64,000 nucleotides of DNA, from the NCBI RefSeq assembly GCF_023242365.1, contig NZ_JALLIX010000002.1:124001-188000 (forward strand). Direction: 5' to 3'. The stretch's first letter is position 1, and each line of letters opens with the position of its first letter. The position numbers were made by a program, and so were the translations under genes. Shown here piece after piece: positions 35,969-45,940 of the stretch. Source of the stretch: Pseudomonas sp. MWU13-2100 (GTDB lineage: Bacteria; Pseudomonadota; Gammaproteobacteria; Pseudomonadales; Pseudomonadaceae). The notes beneath the pieces are model-generated. The model made no database searches. It was not told where the DNA came from and saw only the letters and a list, made by a program, of their open reading frames with translations.

Positions 35969-36852
35969 TGCAGGCTGGACTTCGCATCGATGTGGACACC
36001 TATCGCGGCACCCGTGAAGGGGTACCGCGGTTGCTGGAACTGCTCGACGAGGCCCAGGTCAAGGCAACGTTCTTCTTCAGCGTCGGACCGGACAACATGG
36101 GGCGCCACTTGTGGCGCCTCATCAAACCCCAGTTCCTCCTGAAGATGTTGCGTTCCAAGGCTGCCAGCCTTTATGGCTGGGACATCTTGCTGGCCGGCAC
36201 TGCCTGGCCAGGCAAGCCGATCGGTCGGGATCTGGGGCATCTGATGCGCCAGACCCTGGCCGCCGGCCACGAGGTCGGCCTGCACGCCTGGGATCACCAC
36301 GGCTGGCAGGCCAACGCCGGGCGCTGGAGCGAAGCCGAACTGATCGAACAGATCCGTCGCGGCGTCGATTGCCTGAGCGATATCACCGGACAAGCCGTCG
36401 AATGTTCGGCCACCGCCGGTTGGCGGGCGGACGAGCGTGTCGTGCAAGCCAAGGAACATTTCGGCTTTCGCTATAACAGCGACTGCCGCGGGCACAGTCT
36501 GTTTCTGCCACGGCTGGCGGATGGCAGCCTGGGCACCCCGCAAATTCCCGTGGACCTGCCTACTTTCGACGAAGTCGTGGGTGCGGATCTGGCCGCGAAA
36601 GATTTCAATGCGTTCATTCTCGACCGGTTCAGTCCGGCGCGCCTGAATGTCTACACGATTCATGCAGAAGTAGAAGGGATTCTGATGGCAAACGAGTTTC
36701 GCCAGCTCCTGGCCCAGGCCAAGGCGCGCGACATCGAGTTCCAGCCCCTGGTCAATCTATTGCCGGCCCAACTGGATCGCTTGCCCGCCGGGCAATTGGT
36801 TCGTGGCACCCTCGGCGGCCGTGAAGGCTGGCTCGGGGTACAGCAGGGATGA
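35968..36852 (+). CDS. arnD: 4-deoxy-4-formamido-L-arabinose-phosphoundecaprenol deformylase
   Basis: A 294-residue NodB-like polysaccharide deacetylase-family enzyme. [16 protein letters not shown] contains the metal-binding DVDT motif, [13 protein letters not shown] the His pair, and [17 protein letters not shown] residues the later motif (present here as [14 protein letters not shown]). It removes the formyl group before export of the lipid-linked sugar. It starts at the overlapping TGATG of arnA and its stop overlaps arnT by four bases. Confidence 0.96.
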   Translation: MQAGLRIDVDTYRGTREGVPRLLELLDEAQVKATFFFSVGPDNMGRHLWRLIKPQFLLKMLRSKAASLYGWDILLAGTAWPGKPIGRDLGHLMRQTLAAGHEVGLHAWDHHGWQANAGRWSEAELIEQIRRGVDCLSDITGQAVECSATAGWRADERVVQAKEHFGFRYNSDCRGHSLFLPRLADGSLGTPQIPVDLPTFDEVVGADLAAKDFNAFILDRFSPARLNVYTIHAEVEGILMANEFRQLLAQAKARDIEFQPLVNLLPAQLDRLPAGQLVRGTLGGREGWLGVQQG

Positions 36853-38498
36853 CCAGGCGCTGGGCTTTGCCGTTGCTGTTTCTCGCTTTTCTGCTGTTCT
36901 ACCTGCTGCCACTGGTCACCCATGGCATGTGGATTCCGGACGAAACCCGCTACGCCCAGATCGGCCAGGAAATGCTTCGGCACGGCCACTGGGCGTCGCC
37001 GCACTTCATGGAGCTGCGTTACTTCGAAAAACCCATCGCCGGCTACTGGATGATCGCCATCGGTCAGGCCCTCTTCGGTGAAAACTTTTTCGGGGTGCGC
37101 TTCGCCTCGGCCCTGAGCACCGGGCTGAGCGTGCTGCTTGTCTATCTGATCGCCGGGCGCCTGTGGAACGACGAACGCAAGCAGTTTGCCTGCGCCGCGC
37201 TGTACATGAGCTTCGGCCTGATCGCCGGGCAAGCCGGGTATGCCAACCTCGATCCGCAGTTCACTTTCTGGGTCAACCTGAGCTTCGTCGCCCTGTGGTT
37301 CGCCATCGACGCCAGCAGCCCGCGGGCGCGCCTGTGGTCGTGGGTGGCCCTGGGCCTGGCCTGCGGCATGGGTTTCATGACCAAGGGTTTCCTGGCCCTG
37401 ATGTTGCCGGTGCTGATCGCCCTGCCCTACATGATCTGGCAGAAGCGTTTTCGCGAACTGGTGGGTTATGGCCTGGTCGCCGTGGCCGTGGCCACGCTGA
37501 TCAGCCTGCCCTGGGTCCTGACGGTCCAACTCCAGGAACCGGACTACTGGCGTTTCTTCTTCTGGCACGAGCACATCCGGCGCTTTGCCGCCGAAGACGC
37601 GCAGCACACCCGGCCATGGTGGTTCTACCTGCCGATGATTGTGCTCTCCAGCCTGCCATGGGCGCTGCTGTTGCCGGTGACCCTGAAGGACGCGTGGCGC
37701 ACCAAAGGTCAACGCATCACCGTGTTCCTGCTGCTCTGGCTGCTGTTGCCGCTGGCGTTCTTCAGCCTCAGCCGCGGCAAGCTGCCGACCTACATCATGC
37801 CGTGCCTGATGCCCCTGGCGTTGCTGATGGGGCATTCGCTGATGGAGCGCATCAAGCTTGCGCAGGGCCAGGTTTCCCGTCTCAACGGCCTGCTCAACCT
37901 GGTGTTGGGCCTGGCGGGACTGGCCGCGCTGGTGTATTTCCAGATCAAGCAGCCGTTCTACGATAACGAGCCGTTGCACCTGACCCTGCTCTGCGTGTTC
38001 ATCGGCAGTTGGATCCTGGTCAATCTCCTGCCCCTGCTCAAGCCGCTGACCTTCTGGGCCACCCCGGCGCTGGGCATGGGCATGCTGGTGCTGTTGCTGC
38101 CGGCGGCGATGCCGAACGTCATCGTGCACAACAAGATGCCCGACCAGTTCATCGCCCACCATGCCGAGGAACTGAGCCAGAGCCGTCACTTCCTGAGCAA
38201 CGACCTGGGTGCCGCTTCGGCGTTGGCCTGGCGCATGAAGCGCAGCGACATTACCCTCTACAACACCCAGGGTGAATTGCAGTACGGCCTGGGTTATCCC
38301 GAGACCGCCGGTCGTGCCCAGGATCTGAGCCAGATCCAGGCCTGGATGGACAATGCCCGCCGTGAAGGCCAGGTCGGTGTGGTGATGCGCGTCAAGGATG
38401 AGGACGAACTGCACGAGATCGACCTGTTGCCCAAGGATCATGTCCGCTATGAAGAAGGCAACATGGTTATCCTGATTTTCTCGAAGACCACACCATGA
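36849..38498 (+). CDS. arnT: Lipid A 4-amino-4-deoxy-L-arabinosyltransferase
   Basis: A 549-residue family-39/83-type glycosyltransferase with about 12 transmembrane segments, acting in the periplasmic leaflet of the inner membrane. The first periplasmic loop begins with [16 protein letters not shown], the DE(T/S)RYA element typical of ArnT, followed by [20 protein letters not shown]. It transfers L-Ara4N from undecaprenyl phosphate to lipid A phosphates, giving resistance to polymyxins and cationic peptides. Overlaps of four bases occur at both ends. Confidence 0.96.
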   Translation: MTRRWALPLLFLAFLLFYLLPLVTHGMWIPDETRYAQIGQEMLRHGHWASPHFMELRYFEKPIAGYWMIAIGQALFGENFFGVRFASALSTGLSVLLVYLIAGRLWNDERKQFACAALYMSFGLIAGQAGYANLDPQFTFWVNLSFVALWFAIDASSPRARLWSWVALGLACGMGFMTKGFLALMLPVLIALPYMIWQKRFRELVGYGLVAVAVATLISLPWVLTVQLQEPDYWRFFFWHEHIRRFAAEDAQHTRPWWFYLPMIVLSSLPWALLLPVTLKDAWRTKGQRITVFLLLWLLLPLAFFSLSRGKLPTYIMPCLMPLALLMGHSLMERIKLAQGQVSRLNGLLNLVLGLAGLAALVYFQIKQPFYDNEPLHLTLLCVFIGSWILVNLLPLLKPLTFWATPALGMGMLVLLLPAAMPNVIVHNKMPDQFIAHHAEELSQSRHFLSNDLGAASALAWRMKRSDITLYNTQGELQYGLGYPETAGRAQDLSQIQAWMDNARREGQVGVVMRVKDEDELHEIDLLPKDHVRYEEGNMVILIFSKTTP

Positions 38499-38839
38499 CC
38501 CTGATCCTGTTGCTCAGTGCCTGTCTGCTGACGTGCCTGGGCCAAGTCGCGCAGAAGTTTGCCGTCGAAAGCTGGCGCGGCCCTTCCCAGGGCGTCCTGC
38601 ACAAACTGCGTTCGCCCTGGCTGTGGCTGGCGCTGGCCAGCCTCGGTTTCGGCCTGCTGGTCTGGCTGCTGGTCCTGCAACGGCTGGAAGTCGGGATTGC
38701 CTATCCGATGCTCAGCCTGAACTTTGTCCTGATCACCCTGGTGGCGCACTACCTGTTCAAGGAGTCGATCGACACCCGCCATTGGTTCGGCGTGGCGTTG
38801 ATCATCGCCGGCGTGGTCCTGTTGGGGCGTCACTTATGA
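38495..38839 (+). CDS. arnE: Undecaprenyl-phosphate-aminoarabinose flippase subunit ArnE
   Basis: A 114-residue SMR/EamA-like protein with four hydrophobic helices. Characteristic pieces are [20 protein letters not shown] at the N-terminus and [20 protein letters not shown] in the middle. It forms the flippase with ArnF that moves undecaprenyl-phosphate-L-Ara4N to the periplasm. Its start overlaps arnT and its stop overlaps arnF. Confidence 0.94.
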   Translation: MTLILLLSACLLTCLGQVAQKFAVESWRGPSQGVLHKLRSPWLWLALASLGFGLLVWLLVLQRLEVGIAYPMLSLNFVLITLVAHYLFKESIDTRHWFGVALIIAGVVLLGRHL

Positions 38840-39243
38840 GCCAGGCTCGCGGCTTTACCCTGGCCACCGGCAGCGTCCTGCTGGTCAGCGGTGCCCAGTT
38901 GGGCATGCGCTGGAGCATGACCCGCCTGCCGGAACCGGCGCAATGGCTGGACGCCCTGATGACTCAGGACGTATCGTTACTCGCCTTGGGCGTGGTGGCC
39001 GGGTCGATCCTCGCCTACGCCCTGTCCATGCTTTGCTGGCTGGCCGCCTTGCGCGACTTGCCATTGGGCCGTGCCTACTCGTTGCTCAGCGTCAGTTACG
39101 CGCTGGTCTACCTGCTGGCCGCCGGCCTGCCGTTTTTCAATGAAAGCTTCAGTCTTTCGAAATCGCTGGGAGTGGCCCTGGTCATTCTCGGTGTGCTAAC
39201 GATCAACTCTCCACGTATACCCCGTCCTAGGGACTCCGTATGA
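38836..39243 (+). CDS. arnF: Undecaprenyl-phosphate-aminoarabinose flippase subunit ArnF
   Basis: A 135-residue partner of ArnE with four transmembrane helices. [20 protein letters not shown] at the N-terminus and [19 protein letters not shown] near residue 75 are the ArnF/SMR-like elements. The start is ATG 38836 (MSQARGF), four bases before the arnE stop; an earlier in-frame start lies within arnE and is rejected. The stop overlaps ugd (ATGA). Confidence 0.94.
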   Translation: MSQARGFTLATGSVLLVSGAQLGMRWSMTRLPEPAQWLDALMTQDVSLLALGVVAGSILAYALSMLCWLAALRDLPLGRAYSLLSVSYALVYLLAAGLPFFNESFSLSKSLGVALVILGVLTINSPRIPRPRDSV

Positions 39244-40601
39244 AAATCAGCGTAATTGGTAGCGGTTATGTCGGTCTGGTACAGGCGACTGTGCTGGCCG
39301 AAGTCGGTCATGATGTCGTGTGCATGGACGTCGACCAGAACAAGATCGACTTGCTGCGTAAAGGCCACATCCCCATCTTCGAACCAGGGCTGGAGACCAT
39401 GGTCAAGAGCAACCTGGAAAGTGGCCGCCTGCACTTCACCAGCGACGAGAAGCTGGCGATCGAGCATGGCCAGGTGCTGTTTATCGCCGTCGGCACGCCG
39501 TCGGACGAAGACGGTTCGGCTGACCTCAAGTACGTCCTTTCGGTGGGCGATGCGGTGGTCCGTCATCGCGTCGAGCCGCTGATCCTGGTGGAAAAATCCA
39601 CCGTTCCGGTCGGTACCGGCGACACCCTGCGCGCGCACATCCAGGCGGCCCTGGACAAAGTCGGGCGGACCCTGGAATTCGATATCGTCTCCAACCCGGA
39701 ATTCCTCAAGGAAGGCTCGGCGGTTGAAGACTGCCGTCGTCCGGACCGGATCGTCATCGGCTGCGAGCGCGAAGAAGTCCGCGAAGTGATGCGCGACCTC
39801 TACGCCCCGTTCAACCGCAACCATGACCGCATCATGTTCATGGACCTGCGCAGCGCCGAGCTGACCAAGTACGCCGCCAACTGCATGCTGGCGACCAAGA
39901 TCAGCTTTATCAACCAGATCGCCGAACTGGCCGAACACCTGGGTGCGGACATCGAAGCCGTGCGCATGGGCATCGGCGCCGACCAGCGCATCGGTTACCA
40001 CTTCATCTACCCGGGCTGCGGCTACGGCGGTTCGTGCTTCCCCAAAGACATGCGCGCCCTGATCCACAGCGCCCAGGCGGCCAACTGCTCGAGCGACCTG
40101 CTGCAAGCGGTCGAAGCGATCAACGAGCGCCAGAAGCACAAGCTGTTCGACCGTCTGAACGCATTCTACAAAGGCGACCTGAAAGGCAAGACCTTCGCCC
40201 TCTGGGGCCTGGCGTTCAAGCCGAACACCGACGACATGCGCGACGCCCCGAGCCGCGTACTGATGGAAGCCCTGTGGGCCGCCGGCGCACAGGTTCGCGC
40301 ATTCGACCCGGAAGCCATGCAGGAAACCCAGCGCATCTATCCGGATGAGCCGGGCCTGTCGCTGATGGGTACGCCGGAATCGGCACTGGTCGGCGCCGAT
40401 GCGTTGATCATCTGCACCGAATGGCAACAATTCAAGGCGCCGGACTTCGAACTGATCAAGCAGCGTCTGAAAGCGCCGGTGGTCTTCGACGGCCGCAACC
40501 TGTTCGACGCCAATCGCATGCAGCGCAAAGGTTTCACCTACTTTGCGATCGGTCGCGGTGCCTCGCTGGACCTGCCGGTGACCCGTCACGGCATGGCGTG
40601 A
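39240..40601 (+). CDS. ugd: UDP-glucose 6-dehydrogenase
   Basis: A 453-residue NAD-dependent enzyme. The N-terminal Rossmann motif is [28 protein letters not shown] is the conserved NAD-side block, and [12 protein letters not shown] carries the catalytic Cys (about 266). It oxidises UDP-glucose to UDP-glucuronate, the first dedicated precursor for ArnA. Operon position at the end of arnCADTEF, with a four-base overlap, is as in other pseudomonads. It is followed by a REPIN and two terminators. Confidence 0.96.
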   Translation: MKISVIGSGYVGLVQATVLAEVGHDVVCMDVDQNKIDLLRKGHIPIFEPGLETMVKSNLESGRLHFTSDEKLAIEHGQVLFIAVGTPSDEDGSADLKYVLSVGDAVVRHRVEPLILVEKSTVPVGTGDTLRAHIQAALDKVGRTLEFDIVSNPEFLKEGSAVEDCRRPDRIVIGCEREEVREVMRDLYAPFNRNHDRIMFMDLRSAELTKYAANCMLATKISFINQIAELAEHLGADIEAVRMGIGADQRIGYHFIYPGCGYGGSCFPKDMRALIHSAQAANCSSDLLQAVEAINERQKHKLFDRLNAFYKGDLKGKTFALWGLAFKPNTDDMRDAPSRVLMEALWAAGAQVRAFDPEAMQETQRIYPDEPGLSLMGTPESALVGADALIICTEWQQFKAPDFELIKQRLKAPVVFDGRNLFDANRMQRKGFTYFAIGRGASLDLPVTRHGMA

Positions 40602-40640
40602 CATCCTGATTGAAAATACCTGGGTCGGTCCAGGCTGACC

Positions 40641-40716
40641 TTGTGGGAGCGGAGCTTGCCCGCGAAGTTTTTAGCGGTCTCGAGGGCCTCTTCGCGGGCA
40701 AGCACCGCCCCCACAA
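40641..40716. repeat. REPIN after ugd
   Basis: Arms TTGTGGGAGCGGAGCTTGCC and its near-complement; the right arm has GCACCGCCCCC instead of GCTCCGCTCCC. Confidence 0.88.
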
Positions 40717-40781
40717 GATCCGGGTGTTCTCAAGCTCTGGGGTCGGGCCAGTGCATCGGGCTTATCCCAGATAGACAAACG

Positions 40782-40813
40782 ACGCGGTCATTTCCAGAAA
40801 ATGACCGCGTTTT
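40782..40813 (+). terminator. Rho-independent terminator of the arn-ugd operon
   Basis: Twelve-base arms ACGCGGTCATTT and AAATGACCGCGT around CCAGA, followed by TTTT. It lies 180 bp after the ugd stop. Confidence 0.88.
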
Positions 40814-40821
40814 CGTTCCTA

Positions 40822-40840
40822 ACGGGCTCGCCCGTTTTTT
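40822..40840 (+). terminator. Second short terminator hairpin
   Basis: ACGGG-CTCG-CCCGT followed by a run of T to 40840. It sits directly after the first terminator and 14 bp before the next gene's start, so it could also act in the leader of that gene. Confidence 0.7.
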
Positions 40841-40853
40841 CAGGTTCACGGCC

Positions 40854-42455
40854 GTGACATTGACGTCCTCATCCCGCAATACCCTGAATCGCCAATCCCT
40901 CTGCCTGGGCCTGGTGGCCCTGCTGCTGTTTATCGCCGGTGTCTATCAGCAAGCCGCCATCGGCTTCGACTCGCGCTTCGTGCTGTTCGCCGAGGAAATG
41001 CTGCGCCACGGTCCGAGTTTCTTCCCGACCACCTATGGCGAGCCGTACCCCGACTATTCGGCATTTTCTACCCTGCTGATCTGGCTGCTGTCGCTGCCGT
41101 TCGGCACGGTCAATTCCTTCGCCGCCTGGCTGCCAAGCGCCCTGGCCTCGGCCTGGATCGTGGTGCTGATGTACCGGCTGGTGGCCCCGCATTCGCCACG
41201 TTGGGCGCTGCTGAGCATCGCCTTGCTGCTGCTGACCAATAATTTCCTGATCGAAACCCGCGCGGTTTCCCTGGACCAGATGCTCGCCGCCGTGTCCCTG
41301 GCGGTGTTCTACCTGGGTTATGCCGCCAGATACTACGGCGCGCCGAAACGCGGTCTGCTGCTGTTGGCGCTGCTGGTACTCGGCTTTGCCATTCGCGGCC
41401 CCATGGGCCTGGTAATCCCCACGGGCATGCTGTGCAGCTTCTACCTGCTCAGCGGTCAATGGCGCCGGCTGTTCGTGTTCGGCTTCCAGGCCCTGTTCCT
41501 GCTGGCGGCCTGTATCGGCCTGTTATTGTGGCTGGCTTCGCTGGACGGTGGCCCGGCCTTCCTCCAGGAAGTGATCCGCATGCAATTCACCGGACGCATG
41601 GACGGCTCGGCGGGCTCCAGCAGTACGCTGTATTACTTCAGCAGCGCTTTTGGCAACTATGCCCTGGCTTATCCATTGGCCGTGCTGGTGCTGGTCGCCA
41701 TTCTGACAACCGGTCGCCAGCACCGTGGACCGGCCTTGCAACTGACCCTCTATGCGGTCGCGGCAGGGCTGATCGTGATGCTTGGTTTGTCGGTGCCCCA
41801 GGCGAAAAAAGCGCGTTATATCCTGCCGATGGTGCCAATGGCGGCGATTGTCGCGGCCTATCCGTTCCAGGTTGAGAAAGGCCGTTTGTTTGCCTGGTTG
41901 CGTGGGTTGATGCAGGGCCTCTGGCTGATTCTGCCGGGCCTGCTGATTGCCGGGATGTTCATGTTGCATCGGCGCTTCCCTGAAGAGCTGCCGAGCCTGG
42001 GCGTCGCACCCTATCTGGTCGGGGCCTTGCAGGTGATCGCCGTGGTGCTGCTGTTCAACGCCCGCTGGCGCGCCCTCGGCCTGGCCGGTTGTGCGGTGCT
42101 GGCGCTGTGGAGCAGCTATATCCTGATCGTCGAGCCGACCGAACGCGTGGCCTACGATACCCGCGCCTTTACCCGGGCCACCCAGCAGTTGATGCAAAAG
42201 GACCCGGCGCCGCTGGTCATGCACGCAGTGGGCAAGGATGGGCGGGCGATCAAGTTCATGGTCAATGCCGAGGGGGATCTGCAACCGATCTTCACCGATA
42301 CACCTGAGCAGCTTCAGGGCGTGGCGCGACCTGCATGGGTGATGATGGACAAGAGTACTTACGAAGCGCTGAAAGGCACGGCCGTCGGTGATCTGGTGCC
42401 GGTGCTCAGCCAGCGGTTCGACAAGAACGATTATGTGTTGCTGAAGCTGCCATAA
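40854..42455 (+). CDS. ArnT-like family-39 glycosyltransferase
   Basis: About 533 residues with roughly 12 hydrophobic segments. After the first helix (LCLGLVALLLFIAGVYQQA) comes a periplasmic loop beginning with DSRFVLFAEEMLRHG and later YGEPYPDYSAFSTLLIW. It resembles ArnT and other dolichyl- or undecaprenyl-phosphate sugar transferases, but lacks the ArnT signature DETRYA, having DSRFV instead. The start is probably GTG 40854, downstream of the terminators; the frame is open to 40641, but that part lies in the REPIN. The sugar and acceptor are unknown; decoration of lipopolysaccharide or lipid A is inference. Confidence 0.85.
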   Translation: MTLTSSSRNTLNRQSLCLGLVALLLFIAGVYQQAAIGFDSRFVLFAEEMLRHGPSFFPTTYGEPYPDYSAFSTLLIWLLSLPFGTVNSFAAWLPSALASAWIVVLMYRLVAPHSPRWALLSIALLLLTNNFLIETRAVSLDQMLAAVSLAVFYLGYAARYYGAPKRGLLLLALLVLGFAIRGPMGLVIPTGMLCSFYLLSGQWRRLFVFGFQALFLLAACIGLLLWLASLDGGPAFLQEVIRMQFTGRMDGSAGSSSTLYYFSSAFGNYALAYPLAVLVLVAILTTGRQHRGPALQLTLYAVAAGLIVMLGLSVPQAKKARYILPMVPMAAIVAAYPFQVEKGRLFAWLRGLMQGLWLILPGLLIAGMFMLHRRFPEELPSLGVAPYLVGALQVIAVVLLFNARWRALGLAGCAVLALWSSYILIVEPTERVAYDTRAFTRATQQLMQKDPAPLVMHAVGKDGRAIKFMVNAEGDLQPIFTDTPEQLQGVARPAWVMMDKSTYEALKGTAVGDLVPVLSQRFDKNDYVLLKLP

Positions 42456-42483
42456 CGCAGTCTTGTGGTGAGTTGAGAACTTG

Positions 42484-42676
42484 TGGCGAGCGGGCGGGCC
42501 CTACTGCCGTTCAGTCAAGGGAAATGGCATATTGAAAGCACCTTCTTCCCTGTGGGAGCGGAGCTTGCCCGCGAAGCTTTTAGCGGCCTCAAGGGCCTCT
42601 TCGCGAGCAAGCTCTGCTCCCACAGGGACCGTGTTTGGCCTTAACTGAACGGCAGTAGGGCCCGCTCGCTCGCCAC
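42484..42676. repeat. Compound REPIN-in-inverted-repeat element, copy 2
   Basis: Outer arms of about 37 bp (42484-42520 and 42639-42676) are almost perfect inverted repeats: GTGGCGAGCG at the tip, then CGGGCCCTACTGCCGTTCAG and a (C/T)AAGG end. Inside is a REPIN at about 42551-42626 with TGTGGGAGCGGAGC arms. Compared with copy 1 the internal arms are swapped: the TTTGGCCTTAACTG side lies right here and left there. It sits between the convergent glycosyltransferase and lipase genes. Confidence 0.88.
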
Positions 42677-42716
42677 ATGGACCTCAGCCAGGCTGAGACC
42701 CGTGCTCATGACGCGG

Positions 42717-44564
42717 TCAGGCGATCACCACACTCGCCCCTTTCAACACATCCAGCCCTACCCCCACCAACGTCACCGAGTCCGCCCCGAAGGTCAGCAC
42801 GGTATCGTGCCCCACCACCTTGGCGTGCTCCTGGACAGTGTGTCCCTGGGAATCGGCATAGCCCATGAACACCAGCTTGTCGGACGCCTGGAAGCCGGTG
42901 ATCTTGTCCTGGCCGAACGCCCCGTTGAAACCGTTGAACAGGAAGGTATTACCCCCGCCCTTCGCATCCATCAGGTCATTGCCGCCCCCACCGATAAACA
43001 GGTTGCCGCCCTTGGCCGCACCGATCAGATGATCGTCGCCACCATTGCCCAGCAGCCACTCCCCGGAAGACTTCGCGGTCAGGGTATCGGCACCCTCACT
43101 GCCCACCTGCGAGTTGACGTAACTCCCCTCTGACAGACTCTGACTCCCCACTACGTGGGCGACGTCCTTGTTGAAGAACACCAGGCTCGACTCCTTGCTG
43201 ACCAGCGTGCCGATATTCTGGGCGATGGTGATCCCACCGCTGGCATCGCGGATATACAAGGTGCCATGGCCGTCGTTGGCGATATCGACGCTGCTGAGGG
43301 GTTTCTGCAAGTCGAAGGTATTGTTGCCCTTGCCACCGAGAATGATGTTGTAGCCACCGTCGTCCCGGAAGGTATCGTTGCCGCCGCGCCCTTCGATGTA
43401 GTCGTTGCCCCGCCCGCCCTTGAGCAAGTCATTGGCGTCGCTGCCGATGATAAAGGTGCTGCCGCTATGGGCCTCGGCGTTGCGATTGAGGTCCTGTACC
43501 CAGGTCTTGTCCCGCGCCGGATCCGACAGGTTGGCGACGATGATGGTCGAGTCCTTGCTGGTCAGGTTGTAGAACTGCGAACCCAGCACCCGATTCAGGC
43601 CATCGCCATAGGCCGTCGGCAGGTGGGAAATCCAAGTGGCGACGTTGCCGATGGAAAACGGCAGGACATTCCAGGCGTCGGACGCGTAATGGTCGTTGAA
43701 GCTGACGATATTGTTGGTCGCCGACGCCTTGTTCGCATCGTGCACGCCCAGGGTCGCCAGGGTCAGGCTGGAGCCGTCGAGGGCGCGGAATACCGGGTCG
43801 TTTTCATAACCGATATTCAGCACCTGGGTGCCCACACCGCTCTGGGTCGGCGAGGCGAAGGCGATGTAGTTGGCATCCTTGTAGAAACCGCCCCAATGGT
43901 CCTTGCTCAGGTCGGCCACGCTGTTGACCGCCAGCCCGCCGAGGCTGTGGCCGCTGACCAGCACGTCCTTGCCGGACAGGCCGTTGGCCGCGGCAAAGCC
44001 GGCGACGCTCTTGAGCAGTCCTTCGAAGGCATTGGCGCTGTAGTTCTTCGCGTAATCCTTGGGACCGATGGCCGCCAGCAAGTCGTTGATCGCATCGCCG
44101 ATGGTATCGCTGATCTCGCTTTCCCGGGGCCCGCTGGTGCCACGGAAGGACACGCCGATCTCGCTCAGGTGCCCGCTGACGTCATACTTGCCGAGGATTT
44201 CCGCCTGCGCCGTGGTGTAGCCGGCCTTCTCACCATAGAAGGTGCCGCGGGCGTCAGTCTTGCCGCCGTAGCCCAGTTGCGCGGCGCTGATGGGCGTCCA
44301 GCCGGCAACCTTCACCGCCGCCAGCGCGGCTTTCTCCGAATCCGGGTTCCACGGTATCCCGGGGATGACCCCCTGGGCATCCGTGCCGCCGATCAGGGCC
44401 TTGACCAGGGTCGCCGGCAGGCCGAGGCCGAAGCCGTTCTGCTGGTAGCCCACGGCAAAGCCGTTATCGAGGTTGTGGTAGGAGTACAAGGTGATCGCCA
44501 GCGCATCGGAATACAGCGCTTTTGAAGCCTCGCTTCCCACATTCTTATAGTCAAACACACCCAT
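42717..44564 (-). CDS. pueA: Secreted RTX lipase/polyurethanase (family I.3)
   Basis: A 615-residue extracellular lipase without N-terminal signal. The catalytic domain (1 to about 370) has GHSLGG with Ser207, a likely Asp256 in ENDPVF, and His314 in SHLPTAYG, the TliA/PueA triad. Calcium-binding RTX repeats follow, including GGRGNDYIEGRGGNDTF and a second set around GGGGNDLMDAKGGGNTF. The hydrophobic C-terminus is the type I secretion signal. The length is like PueA (617) rather than TliA (476). It follows aprF by 25 bp, so AprDEF is expected to export it. Hydrolysis of triglycerides and polyester polyurethane is known in the family. Confidence 0.95.
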   Translation of the reverse strand: MGVFDYKNVGSEASKALYSDALAITLYSYHNLDNGFAVGYQQNGFGLGLPATLVKALIGGTDAQGVIPGIPWNPDSEKAALAAVKVAGWTPISAAQLGYGGKTDARGTFYGEKAGYTTAQAEILGKYDVSGHLSEIGVSFRGTSGPRESEISDTIGDAINDLLAAIGPKDYAKNYSANAFEGLLKSVAGFAAANGLSGKDVLVSGHSLGGLAVNSVADLSKDHWGGFYKDANYIAFASPTQSGVGTQVLNIGYENDPVFRALDGSSLTLATLGVHDANKASATNNIVSFNDHYASDAWNVLPFSIGNVATWISHLPTAYGDGLNRVLGSQFYNLTSKDSTIIVANLSDPARDKTWVQDLNRNAEAHSGSTFIIGSDANDLLKGGRGNDYIEGRGGNDTFRDDGGYNIILGGKGNNTFDLQKPLSSVDIANDGHGTLYIRDASGGITIAQNIGTLVSKESSLVFFNKDVAHVVGSQSLSEGSYVNSQVGSEGADTLTAKSSGEWLLGNGGDDHLIGAAKGGNLFIGGGGNDLMDAKGGGNTFLFNGFNGAFGQDKITGFQASDKLVFMGYADSQGHTVQEHAKVVGHDTVLTFGADSVTLVGVGLDVLKGASVVIA

Positions 44565-44589
44565 GGTATTGCCTCCTTGCTGGTTGGAA

Positions 44590-45939
44590 TTATTGCCGTA
44601 TGAAGGCCTCGTCGACCCTGGCCAGGTCGGTTTCGCGCAAGGTGCCGGCGTAGTAATGCAATTTGGTCCAGGCCATCAGGTAGTCGTAGCGGGCCTGGGC
44701 CAGGTCGCGCCGGGTGCTGTAGAGCTGCTGCTCGGCATTCAACGCATCGAGGTTGACCCGCTCGCCACCGAGGATGCTCTGCTTGGTCGAGACCACCAGG
44801 GCTTCGGCTGAACTCAAGGCCTTCTGATAGGCGCGCAACTTGCTCACCCCCGACAGACAGGCACTGAACTGGCGGCGCAGCTCGATCAGGGTTTCGCGGG
44901 TCTTGCCGTCCAGCTCGTATTCGGCCTGTTCCAGATTGGCGCTGGCCTGGCGCACCGACGCCGAGACGCCGCCCCCGGCGAACAACGGTACGTTCACCTC
45001 GAAGCCGATGGTGTTGGTGTCGTAGCGCTGGTTGTAGGTGTTGCCACTGTCGGACTCGCTCTTGCGCACGCTGGCGTAGGCATTGAGCTTGGGCAGGTGC
45101 CCGGCGCGATTGCGCTCCACTTCATAACGGGCCACTTCCAGGGCCTGACGCTGGGACGCCAGGGTCGGGTTGTTCTCCAGGGCCATGGCGTGCCAGGTAT
45201 CGAAGTTGGCCGGTTCCAGGGGAAACGACTGGAAAGCCTGGGCCAGCGGCGCCAGCTCGGAAACGTCCACCGACGCCACGCCGATCAACGCCCCCAACTC
45301 GCGCAGGGCGGCATCCTGTTCGTTGCGGGCCTCGATTTCCTCGGCGGTAGCCAGTTCGAAACGCGACTCGGCTTCAAGAATGTCGGTGCGCGTGCCCTCG
45401 CCCTGGCGGAACAGATGTTCGTTCTGCTGGAACTGCTCCTCATAGGCTTTCTTGCGGGCCTGGGCGATCTCGATTTGGTCCTGGGCAAACAACGCCTTGG
45501 TGTAATAAGTCAGGACCCGCACCAGCAGTTCCTGGCTCTTGCCGCGAAAGGTTTCATCGGCGAACAACGCTTGTGCCACGCCCTTGCGGTAATTGGCGTA
45601 GGCCTCATAGTCGATCAGCGGCTGTTGCAGCATCAGCGTTGAGCCGGAACTGGTGTAGTGGCGGTCCTCGTGGGCGTTGCCGCGTTCGCTGAGGTAAGTG
45701 GCCCGCGAGTCGTTGCGGCCCTGGTTGTAGTTGTAGGAAATCTTCGGCAGCAGGCCGGCGCGGCCAATGGCGCGGTTCTCCAGGCCGGCATCGCGCTCCT
45801 TGAGCGCGCCGAGGAAGACCGGGTCATTGCGCAGCGCCTGTTCATAAACCTGGAACGGCCCCATGGCCTGGCTGCCGGTGCTGACCAACAGGGACAGCGT
45901 TGCCACGATCATCGACAGTGTCTTCATTCGGTGAAACAT
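44590..45939 (-). CDS. aprF: Type I secretion outer-membrane channel AprF (TolC family)
   Basis: A 449-residue outer-membrane efflux protein. The signal peptide (MKTLSMIVATLSLLVSTGSQA after a short leader) precedes two OEP repeats with long helical coiled coils (ALRNDPVFLGALKERDA at the start). Sequences such as VGFEVNVPLFAGGG (written here as IGFEVNVPLFAGG) mark the barrel strand. It forms the channel of the AprDEF exporter. Its start lies just after the aprE stop (1 bp apart), so it is in the same transcript. The first possible start is used; the ATG seven codons later (MKTLSM) fits the signal peptide better. Confidence 0.95.
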   Translation of the reverse strand: MFHRMKTLSMIVATLSLLVSTGSQAMGPFQVYEQALRNDPVFLGALKERDAGLENRAIGRAGLLPKISYNYNQGRNDSRATYLSERGNAHEDRHYTSSGSTLMLQQPLIDYEAYANYRKGVAQALFADETFRGKSQELLVRVLTYYTKALFAQDQIEIAQARKKAYEEQFQQNEHLFRQGEGTRTDILEAESRFELATAEEIEARNEQDAALRELGALIGVASVDVSELAPLAQAFQSFPLEPANFDTWHAMALENNPTLASQRQALEVARYEVERNRAGHLPKLNAYASVRKSESDSGNTYNQRYDTNTIGFEVNVPLFAGGGVSASVRQASANLEQAEYELDGKTRETLIELRRQFSACLSGVSKLRAYQKALSSAEALVVSTKQSILGGERVNLDALNAEQQLYSTRRDLAQARYDYLMAWTKLHYYAGTLRETDLARVDEAFIRQ

Positions 45940-45940
45940 C

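Noticed and set aside
36660..38441. 593-codon open frame opposite arnT
   Set aside because: Low-complexity His/Gln-rich shadow of arnT membrane codons.
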